Source: Opitutales bacterium (GTDB lineage: Bacteria; Verrucomicrobiota; Verrucomicrobiia; Opitutales; UBA2987). Taken from it: a DNA stretch of 6,757 bases. Positions 1-6,647 of the stretch are shown one piece after another. Each line of letters begins with the position of its first letter. Within the stretch, counting starts at the first letter, position 1. The translations under genes and the position numbers were made by a program. Location: assembly GCA_021772555.1 (NCBI GenBank), contig JAJFLT010000422.1, positions 1 to 6,757 on the forward strand, in the 5' to 3' direction. Below the pieces are notes generated by a model. That model was not told the DNA's origin and made no database searches. It saw only the letters and a program-made list of their open reading frames with translations.

Positions 1-197
1 GTATCAGCGGTGTAAGTGTTTTTCAGTGCTTCGATTGGCATGCGACCAAGAATTTTTAGCAGGTCCTTGTAATTTAGAGCACAAGTATCGACCTGAATTT
101 CCACTTCGTTGGCCCTGGGGGCTGGTCGCCGGCAAGGCACAAAGGCTAAGGACTCAAGTTTTCCTGGACTATGAACAGTGAGTTTTACAGGCTGATC
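1..197 (-). other. Enoylreductase (ER) domain, N-terminal part only
   Basis: Residues from about 1412 to the window edge match the start of the MDR-type enoylreductase of reducing PKS, which uses NADPH to saturate the enoyl chain. A strand rich in beta-branched residues is followed by EVEIQV and then ALNYKDLLKILGRMP (from 1451), the counterpart of the family's LNFRD motif. The NADPH-binding Rossmann part is outside the window, so activity cannot be judged. Confidence 0.85.
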
Positions 198-3100
198 TTC
201 GATGACGGTTTTGCGTCCGTTTTGACTTTCTTCGATGGGCTCTGCTAAACCTAGGCGGTTTACCATACGATTTCGTTTGTGGTAAGCCACTATTTGTTCA
301 AATTCGGATTCTACCAGTTCAGAAATCAGGATTTCGGTGCGCAAGCGGTTTAAGGTAAGGTGTTTTAGGTTAAGTTGTGGGGTTTCATTCATTATTGTCA
401 GGCCGAAGGCACCGAGAGGATGGACCGGAAGCCCAGCGGCCGAACCGGAATCATAAGACCCCTCAAATGGGGCCGAAGCGACAAGCAGACGAACCGATTT
501 CTTTGGCGATATCTCCCGATTCACCGCATGAGAGAGAAAAGCCAGGGGCGCGGCGGAATCGGCCAGATGTCCGGCAGTCATCTCCACCAAGTTCAGCCTT
601 GGCTCATAGCTCCACAAATAAATAATTCCAAACAGTTCACCGGGGTCTGGAATGTTTTGGAAAAGCTGATGGAAGTCCTCGGGTTTATCAGGCCGGACCA
701 TTTTGTATGGAGAAGGACGGCCGTTTGTACCGCTGGTTGGCAGCACCGGATAAGGATTTAGCCCCCATTCTTTCAATTTGCGACAATAGCGTTTCGCTTC
801 AACTGCGGTGCGGGCAAAGATGAGACAACTTGGCTTACCCGTTGGTTGTTTACCCATAAGAGATGTTGGTTTCCAATGGGTTTGGTAACAATAATTAGGT
901 GTGCTATCGGAGCCGGGATACTGGCTGAGAGGCTGGCAGTAGGCACCGCGCAGTTCGATTAATACCCCACCGTCTTCATTGAGGAGGGTGAGGTCGCACT
1001 TTACATATCCATTGATAGTTTTTTGACGAAGCTTGCCGTATCCAAAGCAGCGCGCTCCAGGGCTTCGGTGGAAAAGAACCTTTGCAATCGACACGGGGAG
1101 ATATAGGTAATCACCGCCAATTATATGCATGACGGCCTGAAAGAGTCCATCGAGGATAGTGGGGTAGAGGCGGTAATTGGATAGCTCTTTTACACATTCA
1201 GAATGAAGGCTGATTTCGACCAGGAATTCCGATGCGCTATTTTTGTAATTCTGCATTACGCGGAATCGTTGCCCATAATGGAGCCCGCGCCGGGATAGCT
1301 CCTTATAGTAGTCAACAATTGGCATTTCGGAGGACAGACGATGGCGCAATTTCTTCAGATCAAGCTTTCGAGGAGTTGAATTTGGGGACGCCATTGAAAG
1401 GGTCCCTTCGGAGTGGTTTTGCCATTCAGCGCCATCTTCCAGATAGCGGCTGCTAATAGTGTATCGTCCGTTTTCCGGATTCACATTGAGGGCCAGTTGT
1501 TGCAGCCTTTTCAGTTCAATCACCAGAGCACGCGAAAATCGCAGATTTTTCAAGATACAAGGCCCGGATGAATGAAGGGCTCTGTGTAAGGCAAGACCTG
1601 CCTCCACATAAAGGGCACCTGGGAAAACAATGTTGTTTTGCAAACGATGTTCGGGCAGATAGGGAAAGAAGCGGCGGTTGAGTTCCACCTGCCAAGTAGG
1701 AAGCGGGTTGTTTGTGCGTTCATTCAGGAGAGGGTGGCCTGGTAATCCCAAACGATCCTGACGCGAAAGTTCGGATTCCTTCCAATATTGCTCGCGCTGC
1801 CATGGGTAGGAGGGCAAGCTAATGACTGTGCCCTTGCGGGGCGCGATTTGCTTCCAGGCAGGCGAATATCCGAGGCAGTAAAGATTAGCGATAGCACCCA
1901 GAAGGGTGTCGCGTTCAGGCTCCCCGCGGACCAGGCTGGCCAAGGCAGATCCTTCGGTGCCGAAGTGAATAAAGGCCTCGTGAATCGAATTTGAGAGAAC
2001 AGGATGGGGCCCGATCTGTAGGTAATTGCGAATGCCCGCCTCCATCATTTGACTCATCGTTTGGGCGAATCGCACGGGCTCGCGCACATTGAGCGTCCAA
2101 TAGTTTGGACTATAGTCATTTTCCTGGATAAGCTCTCCCGTGACAGTAGAGTAAACGGGAATCGTGGGTAGCTTGGGGTTGAGTGATTGCAGGCTTTTGC
2201 GCAAAATGGGTAATATCGGCTCCATTTGAGAGCTATGATAGGCGACTTCCACTTTAAGTAAGCGATTGAAAAGGCCCTCTTGGTCCAATTGCATGGATAT
2301 TTGTTGAAGCGAATTCATGGGGCCAGCCAGAGTGAGGGAACCGGGGCTGTTGTAAGCGCCTACGGATACATGAGGAAACTGCTCCAGAATTTTCTCAGCC
2401 TGAGCCTCTGTCATGGATGCGGCCAACATGGATCCCCGGCCTGCCAATGATTGTTGCAAACGGCTTCGGTGATAGGTAACCAGAAGGGACTCCTCCAACG
2501 TAAGGGCCCCGCTGGCATAGGCCGCTCCTACTTCCCCTATCGAATGGCCGATGACAACCGCCGGCTGAATCCCCCACGATTTTAGAAGTTCGGTGAGGGC
2601 TGCTTGCAGGATAAAATTAGCTGGCTGTGCCACTTGTGTTTCTCCAACTCGTGACCCATATTTATCGGTTCCGAGCACCTCAATGACTGACCAACCAGCA
2701 ATTTCCCTGAACAGATTATCGCATTTTTTAAGGGTTTCGGCAAAAATTGGTTCACTTTTTTTCAGTTCTCCGCCCATGCCCCACCATTGCGGTCCCATGC
2801 CAGTGTATACGAAAGCAAGGGGCGTGGGGTTATCCGGGGCTACGCCCGTTGCTATTCCAGTGGAATTAATATTTTGGGACAGAGAGCGTAATTTGTCTTT
2901 GAGATCTTTAACACTCGTGGAAATAATCCCTGCACGGCAGCTATGATGGCTGCGGCGGAAAGTGGTATTATAAGCGATATCATGAAGTTTGTAGCGGTTC
3001 TGGCATCTGGTGGTAAAAAAGGCGTACTTACCAACGAGATCTTTCAATGCCCCGGAAGAACGTGATGAAAGAGGAATGAGCACAGAGCGCTCAGAAAAAC

Positions 3101-4430
3101 TTTCCACGGTCCGTTCCTTTGATAACGTCGCTTCCTGTGGCCAAGTCTCTAATATAGCATGGGCATTAGTTCCACCATATCCGAACGAGTTAACCGACGC
3201 GAATGCCCTGCCCTTTTTAAGGGGTAGCGCAACGGATTTTGTGGGTATCTGGAGCTTATAACGATGGAAAGGGATTTCGGGATTGGGATTGTTAAAATGA
3301 AGATGGGGGGGGATTGTTTGATGGTAGAGAACAAGCGCTGCTTTAATTAGACCGGCAATGCCTGCGGCCGCCTCTAAATGGCCCATATTGGTTTTTACTG
3401 AACCCACCCAATATGGGTTTTCCACAGTTCGTCCTTTGGAAAGCACCGAATCCAGAGCAGTTAGCTCCGCACAATCACCTGCCTGGGTACCTGTTCCATG
3501 AGCTTCCACATAGGCAATATTCGATGGGGCAACAGCCGCTTCAGTGCATACTTCACGGATGAGTCGGGCTTGCGCGTCGCTGTTCGGCAGTGCAATTCCA
3601 ATTGTGCGTCCATCCTGCCTTACACCGCTGGCCCGTATGACGGCATAAATACGGTCACAATCCGACAATGCTTTGGGTAATGGTTTGAGAACCACCACCC
3701 CGGCTCCCTCTCCTCTGGCGTAACCACTCGCCTCCCGATCAAACGTCTTGCAATACCCATGTTCGGAGAGAAATTTTCCTTTGCTCATAGCAATAGGGAA
3801 TTCTGGGCGAAGCATGATGTTGACTCCTCCGGCCACAGCCAGATGGGAGCGACCGGAACGCAACGCCTCACAGGCGTAATGCAAGGCCACCAGGGAAGAA
3901 GAACAGGCCGTGTCCACAGTGAAACTAGGACCGGTTAAATTAAAGCAGTAGGAAATACGATTCGAAAGTAATGTGGCAGAGGAACCAGTAGCATCATGTG
4001 TTCCGATTAGTGGACGGTTAAAAGAACTCAACACCTGCACTGTGTTATCCATACAGAATCCGCCAATGACTACTGCCGTATCTGATCCATCCAGGTGTTC
4101 CGCCGGTAATCCGGCGTCCTCAAAAGACTCCCATGCGATCTCCAGCAAAATTCTTTGCTGAGGATCCATCCCTTCAGCCTCCCTTGGCGATATACCGAAG
4201 AATAATGGATCAAATCGGTCGATAGGCTCCTTCAGGAAACCGCCTTTTTGAGTATGCATCTTGGCAGGGCGTTCCGGATCAGGATCGTAAAAACGTCGGA
4301 GATCCCATCGGTTTTCTGGCACGCTTATGATAGCATCCTGGCCTTTTTTAAGAAGATTCCAAAAGGATTCTGGATTGGATGATCCGCCGGGAAACCGGCA
4401 GCCTATTCCGATAATTGCTATTGCTTCCAT
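1..4430 (-). CDS. Highly reducing type I polyketide synthase, 3' end cut off by window edge (KS-AT-DH-psiKR-ER...)
   Basis: A multidomain cytoplasmic enzyme that builds an acyl chain by decarboxylative condensation and then reduces it. I translated it end to end as one open frame of 1476 codons with no stop or frameshift. Residues 1-425 are the ketosynthase: Cys176 in TACSSS, His311 in EAHGTGT, His351 in KTNMGH. Residues 540-840 are the acyltransferase: GMGPQWWGMG at 544-553, Ser630 in GHSIGE, His732. YPWQRE at 875 ends its linker. Residues 895-1175 are the dehydratase with His928 and Asp1094. Residues 1186-1405 match the structural ketoreductase half. The enoylreductase starts near 1412, with LNYKD at 1452. 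No methyltransferase domain is seen between dehydratase and enoylreductase. The ATG at 4430 is chosen because the ketosynthase motif starts at residue 2; an in-frame stop lies near 4506. There is no clear ribosome binding site. A KS-AT-DH-ER-KR-ACP enzyme usually exceeds 2000 residues, so the ketoreductase and carrier protein should lie beyond position 1. The family is certain; product and iterative versus modular use are not. Confidence 0.97.
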   Translation of the reverse strand, partial: MEAIAIIGIGCRFPGGSSNPESFWNLLKKGQDAIISVPENRWDLRRFYDPDPERPAKMHTQKGGFLKEPIDRFDPLFFGISPREAEGMDPQQRILLEIAWESFEDAGLPAEHLDGSDTAVVIGGFCMDNTVQVLSSFNRPLIGTHDATGSSATLLSNRISYCFNLTGPSFTVDTACSSSLVALHYACEALRSGRSHLAVAGGVNIMLRPEFPIAMSKGKFLSEHGYCKTFDREASGYARGEGAGVVVLKPLPKALSDCDRIYAVIRASGVRQDGRTIGIALPNSDAQARLIREVCTEAAVAPSNIAYVEAHGTGTQAGDCAELTALDSVLSKGRTVENPYWVGSVKTNMGHLEAAAGIAGLIKAALVLYHQTIPPHLHFNNPNPEIPFHRYKLQIPTKSVALPLKKGRAFASVNSFGYGGTNAHAILETWPQEATLSKERTVESFSERSVLIPLSSRSSGALKDLVGKYAFFTTRCQNRYKLHDIAYNTTFRRSHHSCRAGIISTSVKDLKDKLRSLSQNINSTGIATGVAPDNPTPLAFVYTGMGPQWWGMGGELKKSEPIFAETLKKCDNLFREIAGWSVIEVLGTDKYGSRVGETQVAQPANFILQAALTELLKSWGIQPAVVIGHSIGEVGAAYASGALTLEESLLVTYHRSRLQQSLAGRGSMLAASMTEAQAEKILEQFPHVSVGAYNSPGSLTLAGPMNSLQQISMQLDQEGLFNRLLKVEVAYHSSQMEPILPILRKSLQSLNPKLPTIPVYSTVTGELIQENDYSPNYWTLNVREPVRFAQTMSQMMEAGIRNYLQIGPHPVLSNSIHEAFIHFGTEGSALASLVRGEPERDTLLGAIANLYCLGYSPAWKQIAPRKGTVISLPSYPWQREQYWKESELSRQDRLGLPGHPLLNERTNNPLPTWQVELNRRFFPYLPEHRLQNNIVFPGALYVEAGLALHRALHSSGPCILKNLRFSRALVIELKRLQQLALNVNPENGRYTISSRYLEDGAEWQNHSEGTLSMASPNSTPRKLDLKKLRHRLSSEMPIVDYYKELSRRGLHYGQRFRVMQNYKNSASEFLVEISLHSECVKELSNYRLYPTILDGLFQAVMHIIGGDYLYLPVSIAKVLFHRSPGARCFGYGKLRQKTINGYVKCDLTLLNEDGGVLIELRGAYCQPLSQYPGSDSTPNYCYQTHWKPTSLMGKQPTGKPSCLIFARTAVEAKRYCRKLKEWGLNPYPVLPTSGTNGRPSPYKMVRPDKPEDFHQLFQNIPDPGELFGIIYLWSYEPRLNLVEMTAGHLADSAAPLAFLSHAVNREISPKKSVRLLVASAPFEGSYDSGSAAGLPVHPLGAFGLTIMNETPQLNLKHLTLNRLRTEILISELVESEFEQIVAYHKRNRMVNRLGLAEPIEESQNGRKTVIEDQPVKLTVHSPGKLESLAFVPCRRPAPRANEVEIQVDTCALNYKDLLKILGRMPIEALKNTYTAD
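216..875 (-). other. Structural (non-catalytic) ketoreductase half, psiKR
   Basis: Residues about 1186 to 1405, between dehydratase and enoylreductase, where reducing PKS carry the truncated Rossmann half that props up the catalytic ketoreductase. It starts at a Trp-Lys-Pro typical of this border (W1186), has a GIIYLW-type strand, and ends with the conserved region HPLGAFGLTIMNETP from residue 1337, which matches the usual pattern with Gly and Glu-x-Pro. No methyltransferase SAM-binding motif is seen here. It predicts that a catalytic ketoreductase follows the enoylreductase beyond position 1. Confidence 0.75.
906..1748 (-). other. Dehydratase (DH) domain of the PKS, with variant motifs
   Basis: Residues about 895 to 1175, a double hot-dog fold that removes water from the beta-hydroxyacyl chain. 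Catalytic His928 (codon 1647-1649) and Asp1094 (1149-1151, in DGLFQ) are both present, with a typical spacing of 166 residues. The HxxxGxxxxP motif has Asn932 where Gly is usual, while Pro937 is kept. The YGPxF motif reads YGQRF from Tyr1052, so its Pro is replaced by Gln. Since the catalytic pair is intact, I expect it to be active, with some doubt from the two changes. Confidence 0.85.
1911..2813 (-). other. Acyltransferase (AT) domain of the PKS
   Basis: Residues about 540 to 840. It loads the extender acyl unit from CoA onto the carrier protein. Ser630 in GHSIGE (codon 2541-2543) and His732 (2235-2237) are the expected dyad. The specificity motif just before and including that His reads VAYH. 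It is neither the HAFH typical of malonyl-CoA enzymes nor the YASH typical of methylmalonyl-CoA enzymes. GHSIGE leans toward malonyl, since methylmalonyl enzymes often have Gln after the Ser, but the choice of extender stays open. Confidence 0.93.
3156..4430 (-). other. Ketosynthase (KS) domain of the PKS
   Basis: Residues 1 to about 425. It joins the growing acyl chain to the extender unit. The full catalytic triad is visible: nucleophile Cys176 (codon 3903-3905), His311 (3498-3500) and His351 (3378-3380), with Lys346 in KTNMGH. The spacings between them (135 and 40 residues) are normal for type I enzymes. The C-terminal NAH motif is at 422-424 after a Gly-rich loop. The active-site Cys marks an extending enzyme rather than a decarboxylating KSQ loading domain. 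No docking helix precedes the domain, so this protein probably does not receive its chain through an N-terminal docking contact. Confidence 0.95.
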
Positions 4431-4462
4431 TCGAGAAAGAGGACAGAGGCTAAGCCCATGTC
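4431..4462 (-). other. 32-base intercistronic gap
   Basis: A gap between the stop of the nucleotidyltransferase-like gene and the PKS start, too short for an independent promoter plus leader. It is pyrimidine-rich just before the ATG, with no usable Shine-Dalgarno. This supports co-transcription, perhaps with translational coupling. Confidence 0.6.
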
Positions 4463-5530
4463 CTACCGAGCTTGAAGTATTTGGTGAGCAAATAGGCAAA
4501 AATCATCGATAACCTTCTGGGCGGTATTAAGGCGCTCTGGCCAATGATCTATTCCATCCATTCCAAGAAGGCCCGTCAGATTGGCGAAGTCTTGTATATA
4601 ACCCGGTTTTTCCTGCTCAGGGGCATCGGTAAGGAGGACTGCGCCGGTTACCAATAGCGCGGAGATAATCCAAAAAGCGGCCTCCTGGGGGTGTCCTTCC
4701 TGGGCTATTTCAAGGGTACCGCTGGTAATATAGTCTTCAATTCCGGGGGCGACTTTGAATGAATAGGGTATTGGGGTTCGCTTTATCTCGATGGCGCGAT
4801 CAATGATTTGCCCAAAGCGATCCGTAAGCATGTTAATCGCGTCTGCGGTCATGCGGTCGTAACCCAATACGGTCAAAAGTCGCCGGTAGAGTTCTTCTTG
4901 CTGGTGCTCGCTACAAAATCGCTTGAGATTAACCAATGCTCTTCGGTGGGTGGGCGTTTGCTTAAGTGCTTCGGCGATCATTCCGGAGAGGTAAACCCCT
5001 ACCCAACCGAGTGTAAGAAGTTTCACCCCTGGAACATCAATTTCCTTCGTTTTTTGCAAAGCGCCTCGGGCATATTGCTCCTGGTCAAGGCAGCGGCGTT
5101 TTATCCATTCAGGTTTGAAAGCCCTTTCCTTGACGGTTCTAATCGCCCGAGCAATAAATCCATCAGGATCATATAAGACAGGGTTCTCTCCGCATGCCAG
5201 GTTGTGGGTCAGACCGGGACTGGAGAGCAGGTTTTCATCCGGACAGTAGGCTTCCGGTGAAAAATAGACACATTCAAAAAGCAGGCTCTCATCGACATAA
5301 TAGATTTCATTGTCCCTTAGCAAGCCGGGATAAGGTAAGGAAGTTGTGGGATCCCGTTCGGTGTCTTTTTGAATAATGGCGATATCAACATCCAGATAAG
5401 GGGGAAAAGGATCGCTCCCACTGAAGTCATTAATGCTGCCCATCAAGTGGGCGGCGCAGATGTTGGTTGTTCGATTGCGCAGCGTGTCCAGAAAACTGCG
5501 CGCTTCATTTTTAATGTCGGATACTTGCAT
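4463..5530 (-). CDS. Nucleotidyltransferase-like protein (polymerase beta superfamily), PKS-associated, 355 aa
   Basis: Probably a cytoplasmic protein with the nucleotidyltransferase fold, which in this superfamily transfers a nucleoside monophosphate to an acceptor. Visible support is LMGS at residues 29-32 followed by Asp47 and Asp49 in YLDVDIAII, the Gly-Ser plus Asp-x-Asp metal-binding pattern. Glu86 in FECVYF could be the third carboxylate. Next comes VLYDPDG (118-124) and an Arg-rich helical stretch to about 160, as in aminoglycoside-type relatives. The rest, 165-355, is mostly helical, with hydrophobic stretches at 170-188 and 284-300 that look like buried helices rather than membrane spans. 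The Ser-to-Asp gap is 14 residues, longer than the roughly 8 usual. The gene ends in TAG 32 bases before the PKS start on the same strand, so an operon is likely. The ATG at 5530 has no Shine-Dalgarno. The substrate is unknown, and a degenerate or regulatory member is possible. Confidence 0.7.
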   Translation of the reverse strand: MQVSDIKNEARSFLDTLRNRTTNICAAHLMGSINDFSGSDPFPPYLDVDIAIIQKDTERDPTTSLPYPGLLRDNEIYYVDESLLFECVYFSPEAYCPDENLLSSPGLTHNLACGENPVLYDPDGFIARAIRTVKERAFKPEWIKRRCLDQEQYARGALQKTKEIDVPGVKLLTLGWVGVYLSGMIAEALKQTPTHRRALVNLKRFCSEHQQEELYRRLLTVLGYDRMTADAINMLTDRFGQIIDRAIEIKRTPIPYSFKVAPGIEDYITSGTLEIAQEGHPQEAAFWIISALLVTGAVLLTDAPEQEKPGYIQDFANLTGLLGMDGIDHWPERLNTAQKVIDDFCLFAHQILQAR

Positions 5531-5550
5531 AATTTTTTTGGCTGCGACGG

Positions 5551-5556
5551 TGTATA
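5551..5556 (-). promoter_or_regulatory. Possible -10 element (TATACA) for the operon
   Basis: The minus strand reads TATACA about 20 bases before the ATG at 5530. At 17-base spacing the -35 position reads AATCGA, which is poor and falls inside the palindrome 5561-5587. This would suit an activator-dependent promoter, but the call rests on one hexamer in an AT-rich region. Confidence 0.25.
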
Positions 5557-5560
5557 GTAA

Positions 5561-5587
5561 GAATTTTCAAATCTCGATTTGAAATTC
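5561..5587. promoter_or_regulatory. Strong palindrome upstream of the nucleotidyltransferase-PKS operon, possible operator
   Basis: Two perfect 9-base arms, TTTCAAATC (5565-5573) and GATTTGAAA (5576-5584), are separated by two bases, TC. Outside them GAAT and TTC extend the match with a one-base slip. It ends 31 bases before the ATG at 5530 and covers the place where the -35 of the TATACA promoter would lie. A dimeric regulator could bind it, although AT-rich arms can pair by chance. No U-run follows on the minus strand, so it is not an obvious terminator. Confidence 0.45.
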
Positions 5588-5744
5588 CCTTGTTATAGGT
5601 ATGAATTGTTAAAAATCATCCATATTTGGAACTCTTGCATATATTTAGCTACTATCAATATGTTTTGGCAAATTCTTTTCTTGGTATTTGCTAGTTGAAA
5701 AGACTAGGAGCGATGCACAGGTAATACCAAGCACCGGCCAGCGC
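5588..5744. other. AT-rich non-coding stretch
   Basis: This part of the 335-base gap holds no convincing reading frame on either strand. On the minus strand TTGCCA and TAAATA are about 18 bases apart and could be a second, weak promoter for the operon. I see no RNA gene or repeat in it. Confidence 0.4.
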
Positions 5745-5790
5745 GGGCTTCGGGTTGTTGAGGTTATTCTATACCGCCTGCCCGGAGCCC
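5745..5790 (+). repeat. GC-rich imperfect inverted repeat, function unknown
   Basis: The arms GGGCTTCGGG (5745-5754) and CCCGGAGCCC (5781-5790) pair over 10 bases with a single T-G position. In plus-strand RNA that is a U-G wobble; in minus-strand RNA it is an A-C mismatch, so the structure favours the plus strand. The loop is 26 bases. No U-run follows on either side. Its GC richness stands out between AT-rich neighbours. Confidence 0.45.
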
Positions 5791-5804
5791 TCCCTGGACA
5801 CGGT

Positions 5805-5842
5805 AAAAGGGCCAAATCGTAGAATTTTCAGGCAATTGGCCC
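5805..5842 (-). terminator. Terminator-like hairpin after the response regulator
   Basis: On the minus strand GGGCCAA is followed by a 20-base loop, then TTGGCCC and immediately TTTT. It begins 23 bases after the response regulator stop at 5866, the expected place for intrinsic termination. The long loop and short U-run make it weak. If real, it separates the regulator from the nucleotidyltransferase-PKS unit. Confidence 0.5.
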
Positions 5843-5865
5843 AAATTGTACTTCAGATATCCCTC

Positions 5866-6525
5866 TCAGAGAGTTTCTTCGGTTTCCACTAGCCCATGGG
5901 CAATGGCAAACCGGGTCAATCCGGCAACATCGTGAATGCCCAGTTTTTTCATCACATTGCTACGGTGGGTGTCGGCTGTGCGAACGCTGATGGACAACTT
6001 TCCAGCGATTTCCTTGGTGCTGTTGCTTTCCGCCACTAGTTGTATGATTTCACGCTCTCGCGAGGTCAGCGTTTCGAAATTGCCAGCCTCTTTCGGATTG
6101 ATCATCAATTCCCGCATGATCCGTACAACGCTCGGCCCGAAATAGGGCTGTCCGTTGGCCACGCTATGGACAGCCTTTTCCATTTCCTCCAGCCCAACAT
6201 CCTTTTCCAAGAAACCATCCACGCCGGACTCAATCAGTTTTTTTACGACATCGGTACTATGAGTAGCGGAAAAGACCAACACTCGTGTATGGGGATTCTG
6301 GCTTTTAAGCCGGTGTAAAATCTCCATTCCATTGAGATTGGGAAGCATCACGTCGAGGATAAGCAAATCGGGCTGATGCTTTAGGCATAGATCGTAGCCT
6401 TCGAGGCCGTCCCCAGTGTGACCGACCAATTGAAAAGTCGGATAAGACTCCAGTAACCGGCAGATCAGGTCCCTCAGGATAGTTTGATCCTCAATAACAA
6501 TAACTTTTTTGATTAATTTCACCAC
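5866..6525 (-). CDS. NarL/FixJ-family two-component response regulator, 219 aa
   Basis: A DNA-binding regulator switched on by phosphorylation from a sensor kinase. Residues about 5-122 are the receiver domain: acidic pair Glu12-Asp13, phosphoacceptor Asp58 in LILDVMLPNLNG, switch Ser86 in VFSA, Phe105, and Lys108 in FLEKD. Residues about 150-215 are a LuxR-type helix-turn-helix, with LTSREREI leading in, STKEIAGKLSIS as the turn region and VRTADTHRSNVMKKL as the recognition helix. The length is normal and all key receiver residues are present. The start is GTG at 6525; a second GTG follows directly at 6522 and could serve instead. There is no clear Shine-Dalgarno. No histidine kinase gene is in the window, so its partner is unknown. 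It ends in TGA upstream of a terminator-like hairpin. DNA targets cannot be read from the sequence. Confidence 0.96.
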   Translation of the reverse strand: MVKLIKKVIVIEDQTILRDLICRLLESYPTFQLVGHTGDGLEGYDLCLKHQPDLLILDVMLPNLNGMEILHRLKSQNPHTRVLVFSATHSTDVVKKLIESGVDGFLEKDVGLEEMEKAVHSVANGQPYFGPSVVRIMRELMINPKEAGNFETLTSREREIIQLVAESNSTKEIAGKLSISVRTADTHRSNVMKKLGIHDVAGLTRFAIAHGLVETEETL

Positions 6526-6544
6526 GATATTGCAATTATTTAAA

Positions 6545-6550
6545 ATTATA
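6545..6550 (-). promoter_or_regulatory. Possible -10 element (TATAAT) for the response regulator
   Basis: The minus strand has a consensus TATAAT 19 bases before the GTG at 6525. The -35 at 17-base spacing is AGACAA, a poor match. Transcription from it would give a leader of only about a dozen bases, which fits the missing Shine-Dalgarno. The surroundings are AT-rich, so chance is possible. Confidence 0.35.
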
Positions 6551-6594
6551 GTGGATTAGCCTATTCTTTGTCTGTAATCTTAAAACGATTTTTC

Positions 6595-6600
6595 TATAAA
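6595..6600 (+). promoter_or_regulatory. Possible -10 element (TATAAA) for the lipoprotein gene
   Basis: TATAAA lies about 47 bases before the ATG at 6648 on the plus strand. No good -35 is seen at 16-18 bases upstream. Together with the leftward TATAAT it would make the 122-base gap a divergent promoter region. Confidence 0.25.
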
Positions 6601-6647
6601 TCTGACATGATCGATCTCAACAGGTAGTCAATATTAGTTTTTTCTAA

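Noticed and set aside
375..761. Plus-strand open frames of 128 and 82 residues
   Set aside because: They lie opposite the continuous PKS frame, and their Arg/Pro/Ser-rich composition fits no family. They are shadows.
1..4430. A possible frameshift or pseudogene in the PKS
   Set aside because: Translating the whole stretch gave no internal stop, and all domain motifs fall in one frame with normal spacing.
1..4430. PUFA synthase or animal-type fatty acid synthase
   Set aside because: The order KS-AT-DH-psiKR-ER is shared with animal fatty acid synthase, but the motifs and the bacterial operon fit a bacterial PKS better. PUFA synthases have tandem carrier proteins after the acyltransferase, absent here.
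4630..4680. Membrane span in the nucleotidyltransferase-like protein (residues 284-300)
   Set aside because: It is a single short hydrophobic stretch inside a helical domain, with no signal peptide or flanking positive charge. A buried helix is more likely.
4808..5176. Plus-strand 122-residue open frame
   Set aside because: It is antisense to the nucleotidyltransferase-like gene, which has recognisable motifs; this frame has none.
5833..5848. Second small inverted repeat CAATT...AATTG overlapping the terminator-like hairpin
   Set aside because: Five AT-rich base pairs are too weak and conflict with the longer GGGCCAA/TTGGCCC pairing.
6609..6616. GATCGATC palindrome in the divergent gap
   Set aside because: An eight-base self-complementary word is expected by chance and has no paired copy nearby.
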